In this document: piece after piece, positions 33,432-42,389 of the stretch
Position numbering within the stretch: the first letter of the stretch is position 1
How the letters are laid out: the number at the start of each line of letters is the position of its first letter
Source: DASPWV01 sp046727855
GTDB lineage: Bacteria > Acidobacteriota > Vicinamibacteria > Vicinamibacterales > UBA2999
NCBI GenBank assembly: GCA_046727855.1
Contig: JBKPDL010000025.1
Coordinates: 28,691 to 92,690, forward strand
Direction of reading: 5' to 3'
DNA length: 64,000 nucleotides
Made by a program: the position numbers and the translations under genes
The notes under the pieces: model-generated
What the model was told of the DNA's origin: nothing
What the model saw: the letters and a program-made list of their open reading frames with translations, nothing else
The model's database searches: none

Positions 33432-34061
33432 ATGAACATCGGCATCCTGGGTGCCGGCAAGATGACGCAGGCGCTTGGGCGACATTTCATCAAGACGGGA
33501 CATGAGCTCCTCGTGAGTTATTCGCGCAACCGCGACAAGCTCGAGAAGGCGGCTGAGGATCTTGGCGGCGGAACGCAGGTCGGTTCGCCCGTTGACGCGG
33601 CCCGCTTCGGCGACGTCGTCCTCCTCGCCACCGGCTGGGGTGGCGCGGCGCTGGCTCTCAAGGCGGGCGGAGCGCTTGACGGAAAGGTGCTCTGGAGCAT
33701 CGTGACACCGCTGAAGCCCGACTACTCCGGGCTCGCGCTCGGCACAACGACATCAGGCAGCGAGGAGCTCGCCAAGCTCGTTCCGCGCGCCGCCTTCATC
33801 GCGGGGTGGCCTCCGTTTGCCGAGGTCCTGACGTCGGCGTCAACACGTTTTGGCACCGAGCAACAGACGCTGTTCTATTGCGGCGACGATCCGAACGCCA
33901 AGCGGATCGTCGCTCCGCTGTTCGAGTCGCTGGACGTGGACGCGGTCGACGCGGGCCCGCTTTATGCCGCGAGGTTTATCGAGCCCGCGATGTGCCTGCT
34001 CGTGCATCTCGCGTACGGTCAGAAGATGGGTCGGGTCGGAGTCCGTCTGCTCCGTCGTTGA
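33432..34061 (+). CDS. NAD(P)-binding oxidoreductase, F420-reductase-like
   Basis: 209 residues beginning with the dinucleotide-binding motif MNIGILGAGKMTQALGRHF. Layout (VVLLATGWGGAALALKAGGA, KVLWSIVTPLKPDYSG) is that of NPD/F420:NADP oxidoreductase-like and 6-phosphogluconate-type reductases. Ribosome site GGGAG upstream. The stop lies 36 bp before the aldehyde dehydrogenase start, so an operon is likely. Cofactor partner unknown. Confidence 0.8.
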   Translation: MNIGILGAGKMTQALGRHFIKTGHELLVSYSRNRDKLEKAAEDLGGGTQVGSPVDAARFGDVVLLATGWGGAALALKAGGALDGKVLWSIVTPLKPDYSGLALGTTTSGSEELAKLVPRAAFIAGWPPFAEVLTSASTRFGTEQQTLFYCGDDPNAKRIVAPLFESLDVDAVDAGPLYAARFIEPAMCLLVHLAYGQKMGRVGVRLLRR

Positions 34062-34096
34062 TGAATCAGTTCCGCAATCAAGAGGAGTTCGTTGAC

Positions 34097-35644
34097 ATGG
34101 CCGCACAGACGAAGAGCCCATCGCCTTCGGTGACAGATCCTGCTGAACCTGGTGCGGGTGGCGCGGGTACCGGCAAGAAGCGGGCGCGCATGGCGATCGC
34201 GCGCGGCCAACTCTTGATCAACGGCAGGTGGCGCGACTCGGAAAGCGGCGAGACGATGCCGAACTTCGACCCAACGACTGAAGCCGAAACGACACAGATT
34301 GCGAAGGGCACACCCGGGGATGCCGACGCCGCGGTGCAAGCGGCTCTGCACGCGTTCGAGGAAGGACCGTGGGGGCGAATGCACCACGAGGAGCGCGCAA
34401 AGCTGATGTTCCGGATCGCCGACCTTCTCGACGCCCGCGCCGAGGAGTTTGGAATGCGCGAGGCGATGGACATGGGGATGCCCATGCATGACTTCGTCAC
34501 GATCATCATGCCGCACTGCTCCGGACTGTTCCGGTTCTTCGGTGGACTCGCGATGCACATGAACGGGGGCTACCGCCAATCGTACGAACAGGACATCAGG
34601 ATCCTCACACGACGGGAACCCTTGGGCGTTGTCGCGGCGATTACGCCATTCAACTTCCCGCTCGCGCTGAGTGCTTCCAAGATTGCTCCGGCGCTCGCCG
34701 CGGGGAACACGGTGGTACACAAGCCGGCGTCGGATACCCCGCTCTCAGCGCTCGCATTCGCGCAAGTGATCCTCGATGCAGGCATTCCCGAGGGCGTCTA
34801 CAACCTTGTCACGGGCCCGGGGGGTTCGCTCGGCGACGCTCTCGTCAAGCACCCGCTTGTGGACAAGGTCGCGTTCACAGGGTCCACGGCCGTCGGGCAA
34901 CAGATCGTGCGAAATGGCGCCGCGACCATGAAGCACACGACGATGGAGCTTGGCGGGAAGTCACCGAACATTATCTTCGCGGACGCGAATCTCGATTACG
35001 CCGTCGAAGCTGCGTTCTGGGGCATCTTCTGGAACAAGGGAGAGGTGTGCGTGGCCGGGTCGCGCCTGCTGGTCGAAAAGACCATCTACGATGCCTTCCT
35101 CCATCGCTTTGTCGCGCGCGCGAAAGCTGCGATCCTCGGCGATCCTCTGGACGAAGTGACGCAGGTCGGTCCGATCGCTAACAAGGCGGAGTTCGACAAG
35201 GTGGTCGGGTACATCAAGAGCGGTACGGACGAAGGGGCAAGAATCGTCGCGGGCGGCGGAACGACGAAGATCAACGGCAAAGGGCTTTTCATCGAGCCGA
35301 CCGTGTTTGCGGACGCGACGAATGACATGCGAATCTCACGCGAAGAAATCTTCGGGCCGGTCGTCCCTGTGATCCCGTTCGACAGTGAAGAAGATGCAAT
35401 CCGACTTGCGAACGACACGAGCTACGGTCTCGCATCAGGCATCCAGACCGGCGACATGCGTCGCGCGTTGCGGCTGGCTGACAGAATCAAAGCGGGCACG
35501 GTGTGGCTCAACACGTGGCACAAGTATCATCCGAACGCGCCGTTCGGCGGATTCAAGATGAGCGGCTTCGGCCGGGAACAGGGGGCCGAAGCGCTGGAGA
35601 GCTACACCCAATACAAGACGATATGGGCAAACCTCGCCGGGTAG
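34097..35644 (+). CDS. Aldehyde dehydrogenase
   Basis: Start at ATG 34097, preceded by AGAGGAG; an upstream ATG at 34061 also exists. 515 residues. Oxyanion Asn in TPFNFPLALSASKIAPAL, NAD site HKPASDTPLSALAF and FTGSTAVGQQI, catalytic Glu in TMELGGKSPNIIF and nucleophile Cys in NKGEVCVAGSRLLV. ALDH superfamily, closest in style to betaine/gamma-aminobutyraldehyde-type enzymes. Soluble. Paired with the NAD(P) oxidoreductase before it. Confidence 0.92.
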   Translation: MAAQTKSPSPSVTDPAEPGAGGAGTGKKRARMAIARGQLLINGRWRDSESGETMPNFDPTTEAETTQIAKGTPGDADAAVQAALHAFEEGPWGRMHHEERAKLMFRIADLLDARAEEFGMREAMDMGMPMHDFVTIIMPHCSGLFRFFGGLAMHMNGGYRQSYEQDIRILTRREPLGVVAAITPFNFPLALSASKIAPALAAGNTVVHKPASDTPLSALAFAQVILDAGIPEGVYNLVTGPGGSLGDALVKHPLVDKVAFTGSTAVGQQIVRNGAATMKHTTMELGGKSPNIIFADANLDYAVEAAFWGIFWNKGEVCVAGSRLLVEKTIYDAFLHRFVARAKAAILGDPLDEVTQVGPIANKAEFDKVVGYIKSGTDEGARIVAGGGTTKINGKGLFIEPTVFADATNDMRISREEIFGPVVPVIPFDSEEDAIRLANDTSYGLASGIQTGDMRRALRLADRIKAGTVWLNTWHKYHPNAPFGGFKMSGFGREQGAEALESYTQYKTIWANLAG

Positions 35645-35939
35645 CCCGCGGTGAGGAGCCGGCAACCGGCAGCGAGTTCTTCATCAAGGACGAATCCGTG
35701 CGGGGTCAAATTCTCGCGACCGGGCGGCGAACGCATGCATGGACATCGACCGTCCGCAAAGGAGATTGATGCTCAAGAGGATTGAGTGTCGCTTTGATGC
35801 CGCAGCATAGAGAACGTTTCGCGATCCAGCACGCCGATTGTGAGCGGCTCCGGAAGAAACAGTCATCAGTTCCCGCTCGTCTCAATAAGTAGGAGGCCTC
35901 GTGGACGCCACGACAGGTGTCTTCCGAGGAACCGTGATC

Positions 35940-36527
35940 ATGTTTAGAACGATTGTCGCTATCTTCTCTCTTGTCGCGTTGCCGGCTGTGGCGGCAGCAC
36001 AGGTTCGTGTCGACGTTGATCGTCACAAGGATTTCAGCAAGTACCAGACCTTTGATGTCGAAGTGGGCCCCCTCGTTCGCGCCGACGGGACACTCGACGA
36101 AGAGAACACACTGGCGGAGGATCGCCTGCGCCGTGCCGCTATCGACGAATTGCAGGCGCGCGGGCTCGAGGCGACAGAAGGCGGCGCGGATCTCGTGATT
36201 CGCATCTCAGGCCGCGAAACCGAACGCACGGATATCGTGGGCTCGGGCCTTGACAGCTACCCGTATTACTGGGGTGGGTTTCGATACCGGCGCTGGGGAT
36301 ACTGGGCCCCTTACGGCTATTGGGGACGCCCTTACTTCAACGACGTGTGGACGCGCCGATATCTCGAAGGGTCGCTGATGGTTGACATCATCGAGCGCGG
36401 CACGGGCAGCTTGGTGTACCGTGCGCAGGTGAGCGACGAAATCGGGAAGGACCTCGACAAGCACGTAACGAAGATGGTGGACCGCGCGTTCAAGAAGTTC
36501 CCGGTCAAAGAGCTGCGCGCGAACTGA
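35940..36527 (+). CDS. DUF4136-family secreted protein
   Basis: Start at ATG 35940; AGGAAC lies upstream. 195 residues with signal peptide MFRTIVAIFSLVALPAVAAA. VDVDRHKDFSKYQTFDVEVG at the start and KHVTKMVDRAFKKFPVKE at the end are DUF4136 hallmarks, with an aromatic Gly/Tyr loop (YYWGGFRYRRWGYWAPYGY) in the middle. Envelope location, function unknown. The 295-bp gap before it shows nothing convincing. Confidence 0.8.
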   Translation: MFRTIVAIFSLVALPAVAAAQVRVDVDRHKDFSKYQTFDVEVGPLVRADGTLDEENTLAEDRLRRAAIDELQARGLEATEGGADLVIRISGRETERTDIVGSGLDSYPYYWGGFRYRRWGYWAPYGYWGRPYFNDVWTRRYLEGSLMVDIIERGTGSLVYRAQVSDEIGKDLDKHVTKMVDRAFKKFPVKELRAN

Positions 36528-36553
36528 TCTCCGCCTCGCTGCCAGCACCGGGG

Positions 36554-37216
36554 ATGGTGACCATGACGAGCCAGACCGCGCCTCCCGCGTCCGAGAACAT
36601 TGGCCGCGGACGCGTGGAGGCGTTGAGCGACGGTGTCTTCGCCATCGTCGTCACGCTCCTCGTGCTGGAGATTAAAGTGCCCCACGTGGCCGAGCACTCC
36701 TCGGAGGCCGAACTCGGACGCGCCCTGTGGACGCTGGCGCCCAAATTCATAAGCTGGGTGATCAGTTTCGTCACCGTCTGCGTGATCTGGCTGAACCACC
36801 ACCGATTGTTCGCAGCCATGAGCCGCATCGACAACGGCCTCTTTTGGCTGAACGCGAACCTCTTGCTGTGGACGTCGTTCATCCCGTTCCCGACGGCGCT
36901 GATGGGGGACTACCCGACGAGTAGCCTCGCGGTCTCGTTCTACGGCCTTGTCATGTTCCTGATGGCGCTCGGGTTTGTGCTCATGCGTTGGCACATGCTC
37001 CGCCACCTCGACCTCGTTCATGAGCACGTCGACCGCGCGGCATTTCAGAAAGGCACCCGTTCCTCGATCGTCATGGGCCCGATCGCGTACGCCCTCGGCG
37101 CTGGCCTCGCGTGGCTAAGCCAGATCGGCGCCTTCGTTTGCTACGGCGCCATCGCGCTCTACTTCGTGTTCCCGCACGGTCATTCTTCCGCAGTCAAAAG
37201 CGATAGGTCGAGCTGA
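36554..37216 (+). CDS. TMEM175-family (DUF1211) putative ion channel
   Basis: 220 residues. The N-terminal motif GRVEALSDGVFAIVVTLLVL matches the RxxxFSD signature of TMEM175 potassium channels, with Leu for Phe. Six hydrophobic segments are visible, including FISWVISFVTVCVIWLNHH and VSFYGLVMFLMALGFVL. The last residues (AVKSDRSS) are translated from a duplicated porin tail on the opposite strand, so the original C-terminus was probably replaced. Start ATG 36554; ATG 36563 also possible. Confidence 0.82.
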   Translation: MVTMTSQTAPPASENIGRGRVEALSDGVFAIVVTLLVLEIKVPHVAEHSSEAELGRALWTLAPKFISWVISFVTVCVIWLNHHRLFAAMSRIDNGLFWLNANLLLWTSFIPFPTALMGDYPTSSLAVSFYGLVMFLMALGFVLMRWHMLRHLDLVHEHVDRAAFQKGTRSSIVMGPIAYALGAGLAWLSQIGAFVCYGAIALYFVFPHGHSSAVKSDRSS

Positions 37217-37242
37217 CCGCGAGATAGGCAACGTCGGGCGCG
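37194..37242 (-). pseudogene. Remnant of the C-terminus of an alginate-type porin
   Basis: Minus strand reads APDVAYLAVSSTYRF and TGA, matching the end of the porin at 40313-41737 (DVAYLAVSSTYRF) with high DNA identity. Nothing of the barrel remains. It overlaps the end of the TMEM175-like gene. Confidence 0.7.
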
Positions 37243-37317
37243 CACTCCGCAGGTCGACCAACACTCCGATGCGACGCCTGCGCGAACGTCTCCGTCGCAT
37301 GCAGCGCCGCTGACGCT

Positions 37318-37566
37318 GCCTCAAGGACAAAGACGCGGCAGATTCGGCCATTCGGGGCCGTGGCGGCGACAGGCCACCAGAAATTGAACGAGAGCTGAAC
37401 GGAATATTCACAGCGCGTACCCGCGGACCACGGTCAAATGGTTTCGACGAGTTTCGTGATCCCGGACCGCTTTCTCGCGCCGGGGGTGGAGTACAAGATC
37501 GAGATGAAGTCCGTCGCAGCAGGAGGCAACAAGACATCTGCGTCCTGCGGGTTCTGCACGCGGTGA
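37318..37566 (+). pseudogene. Degenerate FN3-like protein fragment
   Basis: From 37441 the frame reads VSTSFVIPDRFLAPGVEYKI, EMKSVAAGGNKTSASCGFCTR and TGA, almost identical to the end of the FN3-like protein at 43885-44338. The part from 37318 carries the CAAGGACAAAGACGCGGCAG segment also found near 33 kb and a GCAGATTCGGCCATTC block shared with 44330. Internally deleted and frame-shifted. Confidence 0.65.
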
Positions 37567-37600
37567 CGGTCGGCCTGCCGATCGTCGCTTGGAGATCCAC

Positions 37601-39016
37601 ATGACTGCTATCGCCTCGTCCGTAAGGACACATTGCCTGGCACCAGGACGAGACCGCTCGCCGGTCGATTGTGCAATCGGTCCCGCAAGATACGCGCGAA
37701 TGTTTCCCGAACTTCCAGCGCTCGAAGCCGACGAGACGTTTCTTCGCGCGATTGGTCGCGCAGGTGGACCATGCGACTGCGGCGATGTCGTCGACACGCC
37801 GGCCTCACTTGGTGAAGAGGCAGCCGGCTGGCCAATCTTCGGCCAGTTCGTCGCTCACGACATCACTGCGGATCGGTCGGCACTCCAGAGCCACGTCAAC
37901 CCGGAGGCTCTTCGCAACGCGCGTACGCCGCGGTTGGACCTGGAATGTCTCTACGGCGATGGCCCTGTGGGGCATCCGTTTCTTTTTCAACGTGACGATC
38001 CCGCCAAGTTTCTGCTCGGTGCAGATAACTCTGACGTGCCGAGGAACGCCGAGGGCATCGCGATCATCAGCGATCCGCGGAACGACTCGCACATGCTGAT
38101 GTCGCAGATGCACCTGGCCATGCTCAAGGCGCACAACGCGTTCGTGGATGACGCGCGCGCTCGCGGCGTGCCGGAACAGGACGTGTTCACCACCGCGGCA
38201 CGCGAGATGCGGTGGCATTACCAGTGGATTCTCACGGATGAGTTCTTGCCCGCGCTCGTCGGCGGTGATCTGGTAGCCGAGATTATGACGAATGGGCCGC
38301 GGTGGTTTCGTCCGGCCGACAACGTCTTCATCCCGCTCGAATTCGCCGACGCGGCCTACAGATATGGTCATTGTCAGATTCGTCAGAGCTACCAGCTCAA
38401 TCGCGACACGGATCCCGTTCCCGTCTTCCCTGACCTTCTTGGCTTTCGACCGGTTCCGTGTGAGCGAAGCGTGGACTGGACGCTGCTGTTCGATGTAGCC
38501 GGCGCAAGAACGGCCCAGCGCGGCAAGAAGATCGACGGTCGTCTGCCCCGGTCGCTCATTCAGTTGCCGGTGGCGATTACCGGCGAGTGCGAGATCGACG
38601 AATACCACTCACTCGCCGTGCGAGATCTTCAGCGCGGACAGGGCGTCGGACTGCCCTCCGGTGAAGCGGTGGCGCAGCATCTCGGCGTGAGACCGCTCTC
38701 CACAGAGGAAGTTGGACTTGCCGCGACGGGCTGGTCCGGGCCGACGCCGCTTTGGTATTACATCCTCCGTGAGTCCGCGGTCACCATGTCCGGCAATCGC
38801 CTCGGTCCCATTGGCGGGCGCATTGTGGCGGAAGTAATGATGACGCTGCTCGATCGCGATCCTGGTTCCGTCCGTTCCGCGGGTCCGGAATGGACACCGC
38901 GCTGTTCGCTGATCGACCTGCTCACATCGCGGGTGCGGCACTCGACCGAGCATCGGTCGTCATTCGGGGAAGTGCACGAAGGGGGCATCGGGGCCGCACG
39001 CACATCGGCGGTGTGA
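37601..39016 (+). CDS. Animal-type heme peroxidase family protein
   Basis: Start at ATG 37601 after GGAG. 471 residues. The distal-His motif is IFGQFVAHDITAD, with RNDSHMLMSQMHLAMLKAHN following, and the proximal-His motif is AYRYGHCQIRQSY. These are the hallmarks of the peroxidase-cyclooxygenase superfamily (PIOX/LDS-like). No signal peptide is visible. Likely oxidises fatty acids or halides; substrate unknown. The MBL hydrolase gene follows on the same strand, 130 bp downstream. Confidence 0.85.
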   Translation: MTAIASSVRTHCLAPGRDRSPVDCAIGPARYARMFPELPALEADETFLRAIGRAGGPCDCGDVVDTPASLGEEAAGWPIFGQFVAHDITADRSALQSHVNPEALRNARTPRLDLECLYGDGPVGHPFLFQRDDPAKFLLGADNSDVPRNAEGIAIISDPRNDSHMLMSQMHLAMLKAHNAFVDDARARGVPEQDVFTTAAREMRWHYQWILTDEFLPALVGGDLVAEIMTNGPRWFRPADNVFIPLEFADAAYRYGHCQIRQSYQLNRDTDPVPVFPDLLGFRPVPCERSVDWTLLFDVAGARTAQRGKKIDGRLPRSLIQLPVAITGECEIDEYHSLAVRDLQRGQGVGLPSGEAVAQHLGVRPLSTEEVGLAATGWSGPTPLWYYILRESAVTMSGNRLGPIGGRIVAEVMMTLLDRDPGSVRSAGPEWTPRCSLIDLLTSRVRHSTEHRSSFGEVHEGGIGAARTSAV

Positions 39017-39146
39017 TAGCCGCGAAAGTGTCAGGAGCAAGTCTTGGTGCGGTCGGACCTGATCCAGTCACGCCAGGACGACGGTGCGAGGCGGCATCTG
39101 CCCGTTGGCAGAATTCGAGGGATTTTTGGCATTTCAGCGAGGCGCC

Positions 39147-40004
39147 ATGAGTGCAGAACGCCAGACAGCGGTCCATCGGTTCGAGGCGAACCTCTTTCCC
39201 GTCAACGCCTATCTCGTTGAGACGAACGAGGGCATCGTCGTCGTTGATGCCACGCTCGGCGTCTCCGACGGCCGGGCGCTCCGCTCGCGAGTGGAGGCGC
39301 TGCGGAAACCACTTGCCGCGGTGATCATCACCCACAGTCATCCCGACCATTACGGAGGTGTCACGTCGCTCCTTGACGGGGCTGATGTGCCTGTATTCGC
39401 AGTGGCTGGCGTCGATCAAGTGATTCGCCGGGACGACGCAGCGAAAGAGCAGATTCTTCGGCCGCTGTTTGGGAGCGAATGGGCAACCACTCGAACGTTT
39501 CCCAATCGCATCGTCCACAACGAGCGCGTCACCATCGGTGATGCGGTCTTCGCTGTGACCGATCTGGGGCCGGGCGAATCGCCTCACGACAGCCTGTGGC
39601 GACTCGAATCGAGTGGCCAACCCAAGATCTTCGTGGGAGACCTGGTGTACAGCCACATGCATCCGTTCCTCGGTGACGGGTTCTACGATCGTTGGTTGGC
39701 CAATCTTGCACGGGCGAGACGCGAGTTGCCGACCGATGCAACGCTGTTCATGGGACATGGACAGCCTGTCACGGGCCACGAGATCCTCGACTGGCAGACG
39801 AACTACATCCAGCAATTCGTGGAAATTCTCCGATCGGCCGTCGAACGCGAAGGTCTTGAAGGTGATGCGCTGGCGGACGCAGTGACGGCGCGTATGAAAG
39901 CGTTTCTGCCCAGCGACGATCTGCTGTTTCTGCTGCGATTGAGCGTCGAGCCAATGCGCAACCGGCTCGCGTTGGCAACGCGAGACAAGGAGGCACGATT
40001 GTGA
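39147..40004 (+). CDS. MBL-fold metallo-hydrolase
   Basis: Start at ATG 39147 with GAGG upstream. 285 residues. Zinc-binding motif ITHSHPDHYGG (HxHxDH), a following Asp in FVGDLVYSHMHP and a His in FMGHGQPVTGHE complete the metal sites. Belongs to the glyoxalase-II/quorum-lactonase-like group. Soluble; substrate unknown, possibly a peroxidase-derived ester or lactone given the neighbour. Confidence 0.87.
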   Translation: MSAERQTAVHRFEANLFPVNAYLVETNEGIVVVDATLGVSDGRALRSRVEALRKPLAAVIITHSHPDHYGGVTSLLDGADVPVFAVAGVDQVIRRDDAAKEQILRPLFGSEWATTRTFPNRIVHNERVTIGDAVFAVTDLGPGESPHDSLWRLESSGQPKIFVGDLVYSHMHPFLGDGFYDRWLANLARARRELPTDATLFMGHGQPVTGHEILDWQTNYIQQFVEILRSAVEREGLEGDALADAVTARMKAFLPSDDLLFLLRLSVEPMRNRLALATRDKEARL

Positions 40005-40025
40005 CAATCGGCTCGGGGCAGCTGC

Positions 40026-40241
40026 ATGAAATACGGCGTCCCGGGGACCGGCGGCATACCCTGGCATGCGCGCGCCGACATGGATTCTCTGGATGTCCTA
40101 GACGCGTGGATGAAGCTCGTACCTGGTCGCGAAGCAGAAGTCTTCCCGCGCTTAGGACGCGCTCTGGACGAAGCCGCAGGCCGCGCCGGCGAGTTGCGGC
40201 TGACGATCCCAATGGCTTACGTCGAAGCGGTCGCTGTTTAA
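40026..40241 (+). CDS. Small hypothetical protein (71 aa)
   Basis: 71 residues from ATG 40026, with IPWHARADMDSLDVLDAWMK and ELRLTIPMAYVEAVAV. Codon third positions are GC-rich like neighbours, and it begins 21 bp after the MBL gene, so it may be the last gene of that run. The ribosome site is weak. I do not recognise the family and it could be a truncated domain. Confidence 0.4.
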   Translation: MKYGVPGTGGIPWHARADMDSLDVLDAWMKLVPGREAEVFPRLGRALDEAAGRAGELRLTIPMAYVEAVAV

Positions 40242-40312
40242 TCGGGCCGCGACAATTGCAAAAGTCCGTGTCTCTGTCACACGCGGCTCCACAGTCGTCA
40301 TCCCCTGTGCAG

Positions 40313-41737
40313 TCAAAAGCGATAGGTCGAGCTGACAGCGAGATATGCCACGTCTTCGCCGCGCGGGGTCTCACGCAGGAATCGTCCAGCGATAAACGCG
40401 GTTGACGTAATCGCGAGCGTCAGGTGCTCATCGACGCGGAAGTCGGTCTGCACCGTGAGTTGACGTCCGACGTCGCGCGCGCGACTGGCGCCCGCGGGAC
40501 GAATCAGGTTCACGCTGATCCCGTAGACACCATCGTCTATGCTCTGCCGCAAAAACCACGCGTGGTCAATCGTCATCGTCACTCGCCTGGATACGCTCAC
40601 ACGCACGGCAGGCGTTATGTCGATCGAGTTCGCCGGTCCAATGAGACCCACGCGACCTGAGTAGGCGGTTCCCGGAAACAACGGGTTGAACGTTTCGAGA
40701 GCCGGATCGTCACGGCGTCGGTCACCAGTCGTGAGATCGGCACGAAGGCCAACGCGGGTGGGCCATCGCAGCAAGTTGAAGCTATATCCGGTGTCCGTCG
40801 CCACCGCCCACGCGCGAATCGGCGCGTCAGCGAACGAGCCCCACTGGAGGATCAATTCGTAGTTGTAATCTGCGTCTGCCCAGCGACCCCACGTCCGCGA
40901 GCCTAGCGTCTGACGAACCTCATGCCCTCTCCCCTGATTGAACTGCGCGCCGTGGCGGTCAAGCATCAAGTAGTAGCCAGATGTGCCTGTTTCCTGACGC
41001 GGGCCGCGCGTTCGAATAAAGCCGACACCACCAAACGTTTGCCGAGGCTCCTGGCTATCGTCGAACATGCCGGGCTCGACGGCGACGAGCTTCGCCACCA
41101 GCCCGTTCCACGTCCACGATCCCAGTCGAACGATGGGTCGTACCGCATCGAAACTTCGTCGCACATTTCGTCCCTCGCTTGGCGAAATCAGCCGTCCTGA
41201 TCCAAACGCGACTTCCTGGCGCCCGACTCGCAGCGTGAACGAGCGCGGCGACGGCCCCGTACTCAGCTCAACGAACGCCTCATGAAACTCGAGACGATCT
41301 TCGTCAGTCGGGCGCGGGCCGCCCGTGCGACCCGACTCGAGTCCGCTCTGAAGTTCGGTGAAAACGCGTAGATGCGGACCCGCATGGAAGTCAGCATGGG
41401 CCAGGTAGCGCTGGAGAACATACCCATTGCCATCCTGCGGTCCTGCACCAAAGGCGGCGTTCCGAAAAGCCTCATAGCGGACTCGGCCCTCGCCACCCAA
41501 GGACGCGTACCATCCGTCGGCGTTCGCCTGGATGAACTTGAGTCGATCCCAGACATCGGTGCGGCGCGACGGATCGCGAAGCATGCTCCAATCCTCGTCG
41601 TACCTGAGTGGCTGGTACTGCGGCCGTGGCGCGGGCTGTTCGCCCTCGGTCGTCGACTGCGCGGCTGCCGGCGAAAACGCTCCGATGCAAAGCGCGATCA
41701 ACCCGGTGAGCGCGATGGTGCCGAACCGCGGCATCAT
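40313..41737 (-). CDS. Alginate export-family outer-membrane porin
   Basis: Start at ATG 41737, giving a signal peptide (MPRFGTIALTGLIALCIG...AAAQS); the longer frame overlaps the previous gene. 474 residues in total. The mature protein begins with LRYDEDWSMLRDPSRRTDVW, then beta-strands typical of the alginate_exp family (YLAHADFHAGPHLRVFTELQ, FTLRVGRQEVAFGSGRLISP) and ends in SSTYRF. Outer membrane; substrate not predictable. A remnant of its tail lies at 37194-37242. Confidence 0.85.
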   Translation of the reverse strand: MMPRFGTIALTGLIALCIGAFSPAAAQSTTEGEQPAPRPQYQPLRYDEDWSMLRDPSRRTDVWDRLKFIQANADGWYASLGGEGRVRYEAFRNAAFGAGPQDGNGYVLQRYLAHADFHAGPHLRVFTELQSGLESGRTGGPRPTDEDRLEFHEAFVELSTGPSPRSFTLRVGRQEVAFGSGRLISPSEGRNVRRSFDAVRPIVRLGSWTWNGLVAKLVAVEPGMFDDSQEPRQTFGGVGFIRTRGPRQETGTSGYYLMLDRHGAQFNQGRGHEVRQTLGSRTWGRWADADYNYELILQWGSFADAPIRAWAVATDTGYSFNLLRWPTRVGLRADLTTGDRRRDDPALETFNPLFPGTAYSGRVGLIGPANSIDITPAVRVSVSRRVTMTIDHAWFLRQSIDDGVYGISVNLIRPAGASRARDVGRQLTVQTDFRVDEHLTLAITSTAFIAGRFLRETPRGEDVAYLAVSSTYRF

Positions 41738-41756
41738 TCGCCGAGCCCACGGGCTG

Positions 41757-42380
41757 CTAGTGTCTGACCAGCGCAAGCGATCGAAGTTTGCGCGCACGGC
41801 GCTCTTCGCTGCAGATGTTTTCTCCCGGCGCCGGTCGCTCGCCGAGAAACAAACGGTTCCCGTCGCGCTTCACGAGATCGAATTCCTGGGGGCAGGCCGA
41901 CACCGGTGTGATCCAGAGGCAACCCGTTTTGGTCACGTCCTGCGGCTCGCCGCGTTTCCAAGCGCGTCCCCCGCATGAGTTGTTGGCTTGGGCCAGCAGC
42001 GACTCGTCGTAAATGGTGACCGCCTTGTACGAAAAGCCGAACGTCGCGTCGTGCGCAGCCGCGACAATTGGTGACGGTTGCGTGATCTCGTACTCCCCGG
42101 CGAAGAATGCCCTCATTGTGGGACGCGCGCATTGGTCATCGCCGAACTGCACGAACTCGAGGCCCCATTGGCGACCCAGAAAGACGAAGGCACTCTTCGA
42201 ACTCGTGCGAGTGCCGTCTCGCTCCTGGACGACACATGCTTCGCTTTCCCAGAAACCCATGAGTTCCACCCCATCGCGCACAACCGGCGCGGCGAGGACG
42301 TCGGCGATGGTTGTGGTCAGTGCCGTGAGACCAGAGACGATCGCGCCGATCAGCAGCGCCAGCACCGTGAAAATGGACAT
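41757..42380 (-). CDS. APCDD1-like (APCDDC) domain protein, exported
   Basis: 207 residues. A hydrophobic N-terminus (FTVLALLIGAIVSGLTAL) acts as signal or anchor. The rest follows the vertebrate Wnt inhibitor APCDD1 pattern: GFWESEACVV (GxWxSxxC), LEFVQFGDDQCARPTMRAFF (column with DxxCxxP), SCGGRAWKRGEPQDVTKTGC (CG-W---QDVT-T-GC) and FDLVKRDGNRLFLGERPAPG (E---NxLFxGxRPxxG). Five paired cysteines suit a disulfide-bonded periplasmic beta-barrel that binds a lipid-like ligand. It lies 9 bp after the cyclase gene and 19 bp before the porin gene, so the three may be one operon. Confidence 0.72.
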   Translation of the reverse strand: MSIFTVLALLIGAIVSGLTALTTTIADVLAAPVVRDGVELMGFWESEACVVQERDGTRTSSKSAFVFLGRQWGLEFVQFGDDQCARPTMRAFFAGEYEITQPSPIVAAAHDATFGFSYKAVTIYDESLLAQANNSCGGRAWKRGEPQDVTKTGCLWITPVSACPQEFDLVKRDGNRLFLGERPAPGENICSEERRARKLRSLALVRH

Positions 42381-42389
42381 CGCGGCCTC

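Noticed and set aside
39769..40374. Minus-strand frame opposite the MBL gene
   Set aside because: Arg/Ser-rich shadow with no motif; the plus-strand MBL motifs are clear.
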